This document shows positions 26,486-35,074 of a stretch of 64,000 nucleotides of DNA, piece after piece. The notes beneath the pieces are model-generated. The model did not search any database, was not told where the DNA came from, and was given only the letters and a program-made list of their open reading frames with translations. The stretch is taken from positions 1-64,000 of the forward strand of contig JBBRNH010000016.1 in NCBI GenBank assembly GCA_038230415.1, given 5' to 3'. The position numbers and the translations under genes are program-made. This DNA comes from JBBRNH01 sp038230415 (GTDB lineage Bacteria > Bacteroidota > Bacteroidia > Cytophagales > Spirosomataceae). Every line of letters starts with the position of its first letter. Within the stretch, counting starts at the first letter, position 1.

Positions 26486-26647
26486 ATGCGGTTGCGCTAC
26501 GGATATGGCATTACGAGCTACAAAGCGCAGGGCAGCGAGTTCGATACGGCGCTGCTTAACACATGGTTGCCGACGGGCCTGACCAACCTGAGTTTGTTGC
26601 AGGCAGGCGTGACGCGGGTGCGAAAACGGTTGATTTGGTCGCGATAG
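26486..26647 (+). pseudogene. C-terminal remnant of a RecD/UvrD-type helicase
   Basis: A 53-codon frame reading RYGYGITSYKAQGSEFDTAL and ending VTRVRKRLIWSR. The piece YGITSYKAQGSEFD is the last helicase motif of UvrD_C_2/RecD-like ATPases (the usual form is Y-A-x-T-x-H-K-x-Q-G-x-E), and the T-R-V-R-K-x-L tail matches the end of such proteins. All upstream motifs are missing, so this is a deletion remnant. The interval 26226-26704 holds this, the promoter-like element and the 19-bp leader, and otherwise nothing I recognise. Confidence 0.65.
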
Positions 26648-26704
26648 GAGAAGAATTATTTATCTTGCATAAAAACCCGCTGAACAGGTTTATCTGCCCG
26701 ATTT

Positions 26705-26950
26705 ATGGAGACATACATACTTGAGATTCTAAACCCTAAAGGCGTTCGGCTATTGGAAGATTTGGCTGATTTAGAGATCATTACCTTTAAACCACAAACC
26801 GCAATGGCAAGACAAGTGGCGATGTCGGACGAGGAATGGAACGAAGCCTATCAGCGCATTATGCAGGGAGGAAGCAACACGCTTGACGTGCTTGAACACC
26901 TGCGCGAATCGCGGCAAGACCGGCCAATGCCTTTCCGAGATGACGAATGA
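26705..26950 (+). CDS. Antitoxin-like small protein
   Basis: 81 residues starting METYILEILNPKGVRLLEDL, with acidic helices and a disordered C-terminus (RESRQDRPMPFRDDE). Size, composition and the 4-base ATGA overlap with the next frame are those of type II antitoxins of the VapB/DUF2281 kind. The overlapping partner is only a stub, so it may be an orphan. Confidence 0.55.
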   Translation: METYILEILNPKGVRLLEDLADLEIITFKPQTAMARQVAMSDEEWNEAYQRIMQGGSNTLDVLEHLRESRQDRPMPFRDDE

Positions 26951-27027
26951 GAATTTTAGATACTAATCAAGCCATGCACATAAGTGATGTGATCGCGGGA
27001 AATCAACAAAACAGGCTTTTGCAGTAA
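26947..27027 (+). pseudogene. PIN-like toxin stub
   Basis: An ATG inside the antitoxin stop (ATGA) starts MRILDTNQAMHISDVIAGNQ and stops after 26 codons. The opening M-R-I-L-D-T-N is close to the first strand of PIN-domain (VapC) toxins, whose first acidic residue is in LDTN. The rest of the domain is gone. It is too short to be certain. Confidence 0.35.
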
Positions 27028-27042
27028 TCACAACAAACCAAT

Positions 27043-27279
27043 ATGATTATCGAAACCAAACTTGGATTAGCCGACCATGTCGTAAGCGTAATTGACCACT
27101 TCCGGCAGTATGGCTTCGATAGCCGCGAGGCTTTGGTAGAACGGGCTTTGCAACTCTTGCAGGAAGCTGTCCAGAAAGACCGGGTTCTTATCGAATCAGC
27201 CCGGCTTTATGCCGAGCAGTATGAGGAGGATTCCGAAGCAAAAGAATGGGTTGCAGTTACATTCAATGACTCAAAATAG
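27043..27279 (+). CDS. Small protein, ribbon-helix-helix/MazE-like antitoxin type
   Basis: 78 residues. LADHVVSVIDHFRQYGFDSR, then EALVERALQLLQ, is a plausible DNA-binding ribbon-helix-helix, and the acidic tail LYAEQYEEDSEAKEWVAVTF resembles toxin-binding ends of PemI/ParD-like antitoxins. The next gene is an unrelated GMC oxidoreductase, so no toxin is encoded in the expected place. Confidence 0.55.
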   Translation: MIIETKLGLADHVVSVIDHFRQYGFDSREALVERALQLLQEAVQKDRVLIESARLYAEQYEEDSEAKEWVAVTFNDSK

Positions 27280-27309
27280 TTTTTGGCTTAGATTAATCCG
27301 ATCACAAAC

Positions 27310-27328
27310 CCCCAACCAACCGCCATGA
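27310..27328 (+). repeat. 19-bp leader sequence, second copy
   Basis: Identical to 26443-26461. In this copy the ATG is the start codon of the GMC oxidoreductase. Confidence 0.8.
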
Positions 27329-29049
27329 CATACATCAACGGCCCCGGTAAAGACAAACATACCTACGACGCTATCGTCGTCGGCTCTGGCATCAGCGGTG
27401 GCTGGGCCGCTAAAGAACTCTGCGAAAAAGGACTCAGAACCCTCGTGCTGGAACGGGGCCGCGACGTTCGGCACATCACCGACTACCCAACGGCCACCAA
27501 CGACCCCTGGGATTTTCGGCACCGCAACCGGATGCCGCTGGAATTTGATCAGCAAAACCCGATTGCTACCAAATGCTATGCCTTAGACGAAGGCACACAG
27601 CAGTTTTTCTCGCCCGATGCCGAGCATCCTTACGTGCAGGAAAAACCGTTTGACTGGATCAAGGGCTATCAGGTCGGGGGGAAATCATTGATCTGGGCGC
27701 GGCAAACCCAACGCTGGAGCCGCTTCGATTTTGAAGCCAACGCCCGCGACGGTGCCGCCGTTGACTGGCCCATTCGCTACGCCGACCTTGCGCCCTGGTA
27801 CAGCCACGTCGAGAAATTCGTTGGGATTTCGGGCAATAAAGACGGCTTAGAAACCCTGCCCGATGGCGAGTTTCTGAAACCCTGGGAACTGAACTGCTTA
27901 GAGAAACACATTCAGAAATCGGTAGCGGCAGCCTATAAAGACCGCAATGTGATTATCGGTCGGTGCGCCCACCTGACCGAACCCAAGCAGATTCACTACG
28001 ATCAGGGGCGGGCGCAGTGTCAGGCACGGCACCTTTGCTACCGGGGTTGCCCCTACGGTGGGTATTTCTCGTCGAACTCCTCTACCCTGCCCTGGGCGGC
28101 CAAAACGGGCAAACTTACGTTGCGGCCTTTCTCGGTGGTCGAGTCAGTTATTTATGATGAGACCAAGCAAAAAGCGGTTGGCGTTCGGGTGATTGACACC
28201 AACACCAAAGCCACAACCGACTATTTCGCCAAGATTATCTTCGTAAACGCGGCCTGCCTGAACTCCAACCTGCTGTTACTCAACTCCACGTCGCGCCGGT
28301 TTCCCAACGGACTCGGTAACGACAGCGGACTGCTGGGCCGGTACGTGGCGTTTCATAACTACCGGGGTTCGATGACGGCCAACCACGATGATTTTCAGGA
28401 CAGTTACGACTTCGGACGGCGGCCAACCACGGCGTTTATGCCCAATTTCCGCAACGTAAACAAGCAGGAAACGACTGGGCCGGCATCCCGGTTTCAGCGC
28501 GGATACATGGTGGCGTTCAGCGCGGGCCGGGGGCGGGGTGTCCCAACTGAAGCGAGTTTTGGGGCCGATTTCAAGGAAAGCATGACCAAACCCGGCCCCT
28601 GGCACGTGTATATGATGATGCAGGGCGAAACCGTGCCGCGCTACGAAAACCATATCCGCCTGAGTACCGACCAAAAGGATCAGTGGGGAATTCCGCAACT
28701 CGTCACGAGCATCGGCTACACCGATAACGACGAGGAGGTAATCAAAGACTTTCTGGCGCAGGGCGAGGAGATGCTGACCAAATCGGGCTGTAAAAACATC
28801 CGGCCCTCCGACGACCACCGCAATCCGGGTATTGACATTCACGAAATGGGTGGCGTAAGAATGGGCCGCGACCCCAAAACGTCGCTCCTGAACGCCCACA
28901 ACCAACTGCACCACTGCAAAAACGTGTTCGTGACCGATGGCGCGGCAATGGCTTCGACCGGGACGCAAAATCCCTCTATTACGTTTATGGCTCTCACGGC
29001 ACGGGCCACCAATTTTGCCGTTGCTGAGTTGAAGAAGGGGAATTTGTGA
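27325..29049 (+). CDS. GMC family oxidoreductase
   Basis: 574 residues. The FAD-binding fold is at the N-terminus (DAIVVGSGISGGWAAKELCE, LRTLVLERGRDV), the GMC substrate half follows (GKSLIWARQTQRWSRFDFEA) and the C-terminal block (MGGVRMGRDPKTSLLN, then KNVFVTDGAAMASTGTQNPS) carries the active-site region. It oxidises an alcohol, probably of a sugar. In Bacteroidota such enzymes usually come with a gluconate-2-dehydrogenase subunit 3 gene; none is next to it here. No signal peptide is visible on this subunit. Confidence 0.92.
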   Translation: MTYINGPGKDKHTYDAIVVGSGISGGWAAKELCEKGLRTLVLERGRDVRHITDYPTATNDPWDFRHRNRMPLEFDQQNPIATKCYALDEGTQQFFSPDAEHPYVQEKPFDWIKGYQVGGKSLIWARQTQRWSRFDFEANARDGAAVDWPIRYADLAPWYSHVEKFVGISGNKDGLETLPDGEFLKPWELNCLEKHIQKSVAAAYKDRNVIIGRCAHLTEPKQIHYDQGRAQCQARHLCYRGCPYGGYFSSNSSTLPWAAKTGKLTLRPFSVVESVIYDETKQKAVGVRVIDTNTKATTDYFAKIIFVNAACLNSNLLLLNSTSRRFPNGLGNDSGLLGRYVAFHNYRGSMTANHDDFQDSYDFGRRPTTAFMPNFRNVNKQETTGPASRFQRGYMVAFSAGRGRGVPTEASFGADFKESMTKPGPWHVYMMMQGETVPRYENHIRLSTDQKDQWGIPQLVTSIGYTDNDEEVIKDFLAQGEEMLTKSGCKNIRPSDDHRNPGIDIHEMGGVRMGRDPKTSLLNAHNQLHHCKNVFVTDGAAMASTGTQNPSITFMALTARATNFAVAELKKGNL

Positions 29050-29109
29050 GCAAAAAAGGGCGCGGATACCGTAACTTGCCCGGCAGGAACCAAACCCAAT
29101 TGCTAATTT

Positions 29110-29763
29110 ATGGCTAAACATTTCCCTTCTGAACGAGATCATTTTCAGGTAGAGCGGATAATCTTGTTCACCGACGCGGTTTTTGCCATTGCGATCACGC
29201 TGCTCATCATCGAGATTAAAGTGCCACATTTCGACAGTCATGGCCTTGCTACTGAGCGGCAACTCCGGGACGCAACGCTGGATCAGATTCCCGAATGGGC
29301 TGGGTTTTTGGTCAGTTTTTTGGTTATCGGCTCCTATTGGCGGGCGCATCACCGGCAGTTCAATCACGTTATCCGGTATGATAGCACCCTGCTCTCGCGC
29401 AACCTGCTGTTTCTGATGACCATTGTGATTATGCCCTACACGTCGGCTTTTTTCAGCAACTATTTCTTCTATGACCTGCCATTTCTGCTGTATTGCATCA
29501 ATGTTATGGCAGCCGGTTTGTTGCAGATGTGGCTCTGGCAGCACATTAACGACCCCCGTGCCAAGTTGAATGACAGCATAACAACGGTTGAGCGGCAATA
29601 TAGCTATGTGCGGGCTTCGGTTCCGGTAATCGTTTTTGGGGTTTCGGCGTTGCTGATTCCGGTGGGCGGGCTACTGCCGCGTGTGGTATTTGGCTTGATT
29701 TTCATTGCTACCCGGCTGGTAAACAGACACTTTCGGCGCAAGTACCAGTTTATTTCGCATTGA
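29110..29763 (+). CDS. TMEM175-family (DUF1211) potassium channel-like protein
   Basis: 217 residues with six hydrophobic segments. The hallmark of TM1 is present: FTDAVFAIAITLLIIEIKVP, close to the FSD-x-x-x-AIAITLL selectivity-filter helix of TMEM175. One six-helix unit per chain fits the bacterial form, which assembles as a tetramer. It probably conducts K+ across the inner membrane. The stop codon is 15 bases before the proA ATG. Confidence 0.9.
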   Translation: MAKHFPSERDHFQVERIILFTDAVFAIAITLLIIEIKVPHFDSHGLATERQLRDATLDQIPEWAGFLVSFLVIGSYWRAHHRQFNHVIRYDSTLLSRNLLFLMTIVIMPYTSAFFSNYFFYDLPFLLYCINVMAAGLLQMWLWQHINDPRAKLNDSITTVERQYSYVRASVPVIVFGVSALLIPVGGLLPRVVFGLIFIATRLVNRHFRRKYQFISH

Positions 29764-29778
29764 CAGGAATTTGTGAGC

Positions 29779-31032
29779 ATGACCAACACCATTACGCCCC
29801 TGTTGCAGGAAGCTCAACAGGCCGCTGCCGCCCTGCGCCAACTGACCGACGCGCAAAAAACGGCCCTGATTGACCGATTGGCCGAGGTCTTGACCGAACA
29901 TACGGCCCAAATCCTGACCGAAAACCAGCGCGATTTAGACCGAATGCCCGCCGATGACCCCAAGTATGACCGGCTGAAACTGACCCAATCCCGCCTTACA
30001 GATCAGGCCGACAGCCTGCGAAGCATATCCCGGCTGCCCGACCCTGCCGGAGTTATGCTGCTCGAACGGGAGTTGGAGCCGGGGCTGCATCTCCGCAAGA
30101 TAGCCGTGCCACTCGGCGTGGTGGGCGTGATTTATGAAGCCCGGCCCAACGTAACCGTTGACGTAGCCGCGCTCTGTCTGCGCTCCGGCAACGGCTGCGT
30201 GTTGAAAGGCGGCAAAGAAGCCGATTTCTCAAACCGATACTTAGTTGGTCTGATTCAGAGCGTATTGGCCGAACATAACGTACCAAAAGCCGCCGTTACG
30301 CTCTTGCCGCCCGACCGGGCGGTGGTGCAGGAATTGCTCACGGCCACGCGCTATGTGGACATTATTATTCCGCGTGGCTCCGATTCGCTGATTCAGTACG
30401 TCCGGCAACATTCGCTGGTGCCAACGATAGAAACCGGCGCGGGCGTTTGCCACACCTACGTCGAAGCCTCGGCAGATTTAGACAAGGCTGCCGCCATTGT
30501 GGTCAATGCCAAAGTCTCGCGCCCGTCGGTTTGCAACGCCCTCGATTGCGTGGTGGTTGATGCCGCCGTTGCCGCCGATTTTCTGCCCCGCCTGATTGAC
30601 GGTTTCACGAAATGGAATGTCGAAATATTTGCCGACGAAGCCAGCTTTGTCATTCTGCAACGGGCGGGTTTCACCAACCTGCAACCGGCTCAACCGGGTG
30701 ACTTTGGCCGTGAGTTTTTAGATTTCAAGTGCGCCGTAAAAGTCGTTTCGGGGTTCGATGATGCCTTGTCGCACATTCAGCAATACTCATCAAAACATTC
30801 CGAAGCGATTATTTCGCGGAACCAAAACCACATAAATCGTTTTTTGACTGAGGTAGATGCTGCCGCCGTTTACGCAAATGCCTCAACCCGGTTTACCGAC
30901 GGAGCCGCGTTTGGGCTGGGAGCCGAAATCGGTATCTCAACCCAGAAACTCCACGCTCGCGGGCCGTTCGCGCTCGAAAAACTCGTGACCGAGAAATGGA
31001 TCGTGACGGGCGACGGACATACCCGGTGGTAA
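29779..31032 (+). CDS. proA: Glutamate-5-semialdehyde dehydrogenase (gamma-glutamyl phosphate reductase)
   Basis: 417 residues; second step of proline synthesis, NADPH-dependent reduction of gamma-glutamyl phosphate. Family blocks: VPLGVVGVIYEARPNVTVD, GNGCVLKGGKEA, VDIIIPRGSDSLIQYV, the catalytic cysteine in RPSVCNALDCVVVD, and IGISTQKLHARGPF. The ATG at 29779 is used instead of a GTG two codons earlier. proB is not adjacent, which is unusual, as proB and proA are commonly neighbours. Confidence 0.95.
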   Translation: MTNTITPLLQEAQQAAAALRQLTDAQKTALIDRLAEVLTEHTAQILTENQRDLDRMPADDPKYDRLKLTQSRLTDQADSLRSISRLPDPAGVMLLERELEPGLHLRKIAVPLGVVGVIYEARPNVTVDVAALCLRSGNGCVLKGGKEADFSNRYLVGLIQSVLAEHNVPKAAVTLLPPDRAVVQELLTATRYVDIIIPRGSDSLIQYVRQHSLVPTIETGAGVCHTYVEASADLDKAAAIVVNAKVSRPSVCNALDCVVVDAAVAADFLPRLIDGFTKWNVEIFADEASFVILQRAGFTNLQPAQPGDFGREFLDFKCAVKVVSGFDDALSHIQQYSSKHSEAIISRNQNHINRFLTEVDAAAVYANASTRFTDGAAFGLGAEIGISTQKLHARGPFALEKLVTEKWIVTGDGHTRW

Positions 31033-31056
31033 ACTCATCAACTTAAAAACTTAACC

Positions 31057-31989
31057 ATGATTACCTCGCGGGAATCACTGCTGCTTATCATTACTACGCC
31101 CCTGTATGCCAGCGTAATTCTGCTGGAAATCATCCTGAGTGCCTGGCACGGGCGTAAATTTTATTCATGGCGCGGTATTTTCCACAATCTCCTCCTGACC
31201 TGCACCAACGCCGGGCTTGACTTACTCGTGCGCGGTTTTTACGTGGGCGTTCTGGTTTGGTTTTGGCAGCATCGAGTGGCCGAAGTACACACAACGTGGC
31301 TGTATTGGCCGTTGCTGCTGCTGCTCGAAGATTTTGCGTTTTACTGGCTTCATCGCGTTGATCATTACTGCCGCTTGTTTTGGGCAGCCCACGTTACGCA
31401 TCATTCGTCGGAAGAGTTTAACCTAACCGTTGGCTTCCGGTCGTCGGTGTTCCAGCCGGTATATCGGTTCGTGTATTTCCTGCCGCTGGCCTGGTTCGGC
31501 TTCCGGGCCGAAGACATTCTGTTTGTCTATTCGGCCACGCAGATGTGGGGGATTTTGGTACATACCCAGTATGACATCCGGCTCGGCTGGCTCGAATGGA
31601 TTCTGGTAACGCCCGCTCATCACCGGGTGCATCATGCCTCAAACGTGGCGTATCTCGACCGGAATATGGGCATGATGCTCATTATCTGGGACCGGCTCTT
31701 TGGCACCTTTGCCGACGAAGACCCCGCCGAACCCGTTCGGTACGGGCTGACGACCAGCCTTGTGCACCAACGCCCCGACCATATTATTTTGCACGAATGG
31801 CAAAACCTTGCCAATGACCTCCGCAAGCCCGGCCCGTTGTCGCAGAAACTGAAGTACCTGTTTGCCCCGCCCGGCTGGAGCCACGACGGGAGCAGCCTGA
31901 CCGCCAACGAAATGCGGGCGCAACTCGCCAACCCTGCAGCCGATGAATCAGTATTTCGGCACGACGAACCGGCAAACATCCCGGCATGA
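31057..31989 (+). CDS. Sterol desaturase / fatty acid hydroxylase family membrane protein
   Basis: 310 residues, an integral membrane di-iron enzyme. The histidine clusters of the family are complete: FYWLHRVDHYCRLFWAAHVT, then THHSSEEFN, and further down AHHRVHHASN. Four hydrophobic segments lie around them. Members hydroxylate or desaturate lipids (fatty acids, carotenoids, sphingolipids); the substrate cannot be read from sequence. It lies 24 bases after proA. Confidence 0.9.
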   Translation: MITSRESLLLIITTPLYASVILLEIILSAWHGRKFYSWRGIFHNLLLTCTNAGLDLLVRGFYVGVLVWFWQHRVAEVHTTWLYWPLLLLLEDFAFYWLHRVDHYCRLFWAAHVTHHSSEEFNLTVGFRSSVFQPVYRFVYFLPLAWFGFRAEDILFVYSATQMWGILVHTQYDIRLGWLEWILVTPAHHRVHHASNVAYLDRNMGMMLIIWDRLFGTFADEDPAEPVRYGLTTSLVHQRPDHIILHEWQNLANDLRKPGPLSQKLKYLFAPPGWSHDGSSLTANEMRAQLANPAADESVFRHDEPANIPA

Positions 31990-32043
31990 CCGATAGAACT
32001 TTTGGCGGATGTGTGGCGTTTTCAGTGGCTAAGACACTTTCCG

Positions 32044-33330
32044 ATGATTGACAATCAACTACTTCCCGAAACAGCCGTGCTGGTAGCCGTCACGACGCAA
32101 AAGCAGACCTCCGCCCAAACGCAGGAGTACCTGAGCGAACTGGCGTTTCTGGCCGAAACGTCGGGCGTGATTACCCATAAAACCTTCACCCAAAAACTCG
32201 AACGGCCCGACACCCGCACCTTCGTGGGCAAGGGTAAACTTGAGGAAATCAAGACCTATATCATCGCCAATCCGGTTGATACCATCATTTTTGACGATGA
32301 TCTCACGCCCTCGCAGGTCAGGAACCTTGAGGCCGAATTACCAGACGTTAAAGTGCTGGATCGCAGCCTGTTGATTCTGAATATTTTCTCGATGCGGGCG
32401 CAAACGGCGCAGTCGCGGGTGCAGGTCGAACTGGCGCAGTACCAATACATCTTTCCGCGCCTGACCCGGATGTGGACGCACTTAACCAAGCAAAAGGGCG
32501 GAACCGGGATGCGCGGGCCGGGTGAAAAAGAACTCGAAACCGACCGCCGGATTGTGCAGGACCGGATTGTGTTCCTGAAGGAAAAGCTCGACAAAATTGA
32601 CAAACAGAGTGTTACGCGCCGGAAAGAACGCGACCGGCTGGCCCGCGTCGCGCTGGTGGGTTACACCAACGTGGGCAAGTCAACCCTGATGCGGACGCTG
32701 GCAAAGGCCGATGTTTTCGCCGAAAACAAGCTCTTCGCCACTGTTGATTCGACGGTGCGGAAAGTCACGCTGGGTAATATTCCGTTTTTGCTGACAGACA
32801 CCGTTGGGTTTATCCGCAAATTGCCCACGATGCTGATCGAGTCGTTTAAATCTACGCTGGATGAAGTGCGCGAAGCCGATGTGCTGCTACACGTGGTTGA
32901 CGTATCGCACCCGTCGTTTGAAGAACAGATTGATGTAGTGACCAAAACCCTGGCTGATATTAGTGCGGGAGATAAACCTACCATCTTGGTTTTCAACAAG
33001 ATAGACCAGTTTGTGCCAAAAGACGAATGGCTGCCCGAACCCGAAGAAGATGAACTCGATGCGGTTGGTAATCTGGCTGTTGCCATGCCGGTTGCCGACC
33101 AGAAGAAGACCGCGCTGGCGTATTTGAAGAAGACGTATTTAGCCAAAAAAGCCGATTACGTGGTGTTTGTCTCAGCCCAAACCCGCGAGAATATAGATGA
33201 ACTCCGGCAATTGGTCTATGACTTGGTGAAGCCAAAGCACTTCTCGATTTATCCCAACTGGGTTGATGTGCCACTCATCGAGTCGGCGGCAGACAGTGAC
33301 GAAGCTCCGTTTGTGAGTTTGGCAGACTGA
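32044..33330 (+). CDS. hflX: GTPase HflX
   Basis: 428 residues. The N-terminal HflX domain (TSAQTQEYLSELAFLAETSG, RTFVGKGKLEE, TIIFDDDLTPSQVRNLE, RMWTHLTKQKGGTGMRGPGE) is followed by a coiled segment and the G domain (G1 GYTNVGKSTLMRTL, G3 DTVGFIRKLP, G4 NKID). HflX binds 50S subunits and splits stalled ribosomes. The ATG at 32044 matches the family start; upstream codons from 32002 are not conserved. Length and motifs are normal. Confidence 0.95.
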   Translation: MIDNQLLPETAVLVAVTTQKQTSAQTQEYLSELAFLAETSGVITHKTFTQKLERPDTRTFVGKGKLEEIKTYIIANPVDTIIFDDDLTPSQVRNLEAELPDVKVLDRSLLILNIFSMRAQTAQSRVQVELAQYQYIFPRLTRMWTHLTKQKGGTGMRGPGEKELETDRRIVQDRIVFLKEKLDKIDKQSVTRRKERDRLARVALVGYTNVGKSTLMRTLAKADVFAENKLFATVDSTVRKVTLGNIPFLLTDTVGFIRKLPTMLIESFKSTLDEVREADVLLHVVDVSHPSFEEQIDVVTKTLADISAGDKPTILVFNKIDQFVPKDEWLPEPEEDELDAVGNLAVAMPVADQKKTALAYLKKTYLAKKADYVVFVSAQTRENIDELRQLVYDLVKPKHFSIYPNWVDVPLIESAADSDEAPFVSLAD

Positions 33331-33360
33331 CCAGGTTTCGGCAATTTTGCCGGTGTGTAG

Positions 33361-33386
33361 CGCGGGTGGAAACCCGCGTTATTTTT
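33361..33386 (+). terminator. Rho-independent terminator of hflX
   Basis: CGCGGGT (33361-33367), a GGAA loop and ACCCGCG (33372-33378) form a perfect stem, followed by TTATTTTT. Confidence 0.85.
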
Positions 33387-33472
33387 GGCATCGTAGTTCA
33401 ACGGATAAAACCGAAGCGTCGGACCGAGCCGTTTCCTGAACGCTTGATCTGGTTCGATTCCCGGCCAAGTCC
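33387..33472 (+). pseudogene. Decayed copy of the tRNA-Arg(CCT) gene
   Basis: The first 21 bases equal those of the intact tRNA exactly 100 bp downstream, and the anticodon loop, T-loop and 3' part are still recognisable (GTTTCCTGAACGC, GGTTCGATTCCCGG). But the D stem is broken (GTTC facing AAAC), about 17 extra bases sit before the anticodon arm, the anticodon stem has a C-C clash and the 3' acceptor strand no longer pairs. It cannot fold as a tRNA. Confidence 0.75.
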
Positions 33473-33486
33473 GTTCATATAATTTT

Positions 33487-33558
33487 GGCATCGTAGTTCA
33501 ACGGATAGAATAGGCGTTTCCTAAACGCTAGATCCGGGTTCGATTCCCGGCGAAGCCA
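33487..33558 (+). tRNA. tRNA-Arg (anticodon CCT)
   Basis: A full cloverleaf of 72 bases: acceptor GGCATCG with CGAAGCC (one A-A mismatch), D arm GTTC/GAAT, anticodon arm GGCGT-TTCCTAA-ACGCT with anticodon CCT reading AGG, 4-base variable region, T arm CCGGG-TTCGATT-CCCGG, discriminator A. CCA is not fully encoded. It is transcribed rightwards, behind its decayed copy. Confidence 0.93.
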
Positions 33559-33627
33559 CAGCGAGTACGAAGAATTTGTTTATCAACTGAACAAGACTTG
33601 GCTCTATCATGTAATCTTTAGCAAAAC

Positions 33628-33816
33628 ATGACACGAACCGAACTTGACCGGATGCTCCAGATTTCGATTTCACAACGAGACTGGGCCAAGCGCATGATCG
33701 ATGAGCAATTTGAGCGGTTAGATGCCCGGAATGAATTGACGTACTGGTTTAAACTCTATCTCGTTCACAAAGACGCAGTAGAGTGGCTGAAAAAGCAAAA
33801 AGCGGATAATGACTAA
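33628..33816 (+). CDS. Small hypothetical protein
   Basis: 62 residues, MTRTELDRMLQISISQRDWA, then polar helices to KKQKADND. Not recognised. It is closely followed by the DNA-binding protein at 33853, and both lie just downstream of the tRNA, a usual place for small inserted gene sets, although no integrase is present. Confidence 0.5.
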   Translation: MTRTELDRMLQISISQRDWAKRMIDEQFERLDARNELTYWFKLYLVHKDAVEWLKKQKADND

Positions 33817-33852
33817 TAGGTGTGGCTTCGGCAACCATATTTCCTCCTGACG

Positions 33853-34116
33853 ATGGTAACGGAACAGATTGATTTTGCAAGGATATTAGCCGACGCGCAA
33901 CGCGAATCGGCAGAAAGCCTGAAAGTTTTACAGGCAAACGGCTTTGTGGTGGACACGGCAGACTGGCTAACCATCAAACGCTACGCTGAGAAGTACAGCG
34001 TAACCCATCAGGTAGTCGTTAACTGGATTATTGGGGGCATTATTCCACCCGATTGTCTGATAACCCTGCCGGAGTTCAATGATATACGATTGGTGAAAGA
34101 CCAGCTCTACAAATAG
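33853..34116 (+). CDS. Small helix-turn-helix (excisionase/MerR-like) protein
   Basis: 87 residues. The part DWLTIKRYAEKYSVTHQVVV, then NWIIGGIIPPDCLITLPEFN, has the layout of excisionase/MerR-type winged helices (TIKRYAEKYSVT helix, turn, recognition helix, then wing). The ATG at 33853 is used; the longer frame starts with GTG. It may be a remnant of an element integrated at the neighbouring tRNA. Confidence 0.55.
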   Translation: MVTEQIDFARILADAQRESAESLKVLQANGFVVDTADWLTIKRYAEKYSVTHQVVVNWIIGGIIPPDCLITLPEFNDIRLVKDQLYK

Positions 34117-34190
34117 CCTAAGCAGACACTGCGTTTTTGCCTTTAAACCGCTTGTCACTGTCATTACAACCCCCTCTTTCAAAATAACGT

Positions 34191-34985
34191 ATGCAGCTTA
34201 ACGCCGGTTGCTCCCTTGCGTTTACGGCTCAGGCCGATACGCCCCTGACGCTCATGCTCCGCCCGCGCTCCGGGGCCGGGCAGTGGATCATCCGCGAAGA
34301 ATTTCAGATCGAACCGTATGTGCCGGTTACGGAGTTTACTGATCTCTACGGCAACCTCTGCCAACGGCTGACGGCTCCCACCGGGCCGTTCTCGATTCAA
34401 TTTACGGCCACCGTTGAAACCCCCGACGAGATTGACACGGCGCACGGCGCATCATATACCCCCGCCGACCAACTGCCCGATGATGTACTGCATTTTACCC
34501 TGCCCAGCCGCTACTGTGAGTCGGACAAACTCGGCAACTTAGCCGCCGACATTACCAGCAACGCCGAACCGGGTTACGACCAAGTTGAGGCCATCCGCCG
34601 GTGGATCAACCAAAACATCCAGTATCAGTACAACACGAGCAATGCCAGTACCTCGGCGGCAGACACGGCAAAAACCCGCACCGGCGTTTGCCGCGATTTT
34701 ACGCACCTCGGCATGGCCCTTTGCCGCGCCCTCAATATGCCGGCCCGGATGGTGGTCGGCTATCTCCTCGAACTAAAACCGATGGATTTACACGCCTGGT
34801 TCGAGGCTTTTATTGATGGCCGGTGGTACACCTTCGATGCCACCCAAACCGAGCCGCGTGGCAACCGAATCACCGTTGCCTACGGGCGCGACGCAGCCGA
34901 TGTGGCCTTCGTGACGCAGTTTGGCCCCATGACGCTCAACACCATGCAGGTTTGGGTTGAAGAAGCTGATTTGGTGGGAGCCTGA
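34191..34985 (+). CDS. Transglutaminase-like protein
   Basis: 264 residues: a bacterial transglutaminase-like N-terminal domain (about 1-85) and a core with the Cys-His-Asp triad in TRTGVCRDFTHLGMALCRA, DLHAWFEAFI and WYTFDATQTE. There is no signal peptide, so it is cytoplasmic. Members usually act as cysteine peptidases or amidases rather than cross-linking enzymes. Stands alone. Confidence 0.9.
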   Translation: MQLNAGCSLAFTAQADTPLTLMLRPRSGAGQWIIREEFQIEPYVPVTEFTDLYGNLCQRLTAPTGPFSIQFTATVETPDEIDTAHGASYTPADQLPDDVLHFTLPSRYCESDKLGNLAADITSNAEPGYDQVEAIRRWINQNIQYQYNTSNASTSAADTAKTRTGVCRDFTHLGMALCRALNMPARMVVGYLLELKPMDLHAWFEAFIDGRWYTFDATQTEPRGNRITVAYGRDAADVAFVTQFGPMTLNTMQVWVEEADLVGA

Positions 34986-35011
34986 ACCGTATGCACGCAT
35001 ACCGTTATTCG

Positions 35012-35019
35012 TATCTTTG
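35012..35019 (+). promoter_or_regulatory. -7 element upstream of the thiolase gene
   Basis: TATCTTTG is a perfect TAnnTTTG match 56 bases before the ATG; no TTG is found at the -33 position. Confidence 0.35.
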
Positions 35020-35074
35020 GGGCAATGATTCATTCTGAAATCATGTTATCCCTGCAAAATCCCGATCTAAACTC

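Noticed and set aside
28276..29598. 440-codon frame on the minus strand opposite the GMC oxidoreductase and TMEM175 genes
   Set aside because: It is a mirror of two well-identified genes, its protein is rich in R/H/G without domains, and it crosses the intergenic gap between unrelated genes.
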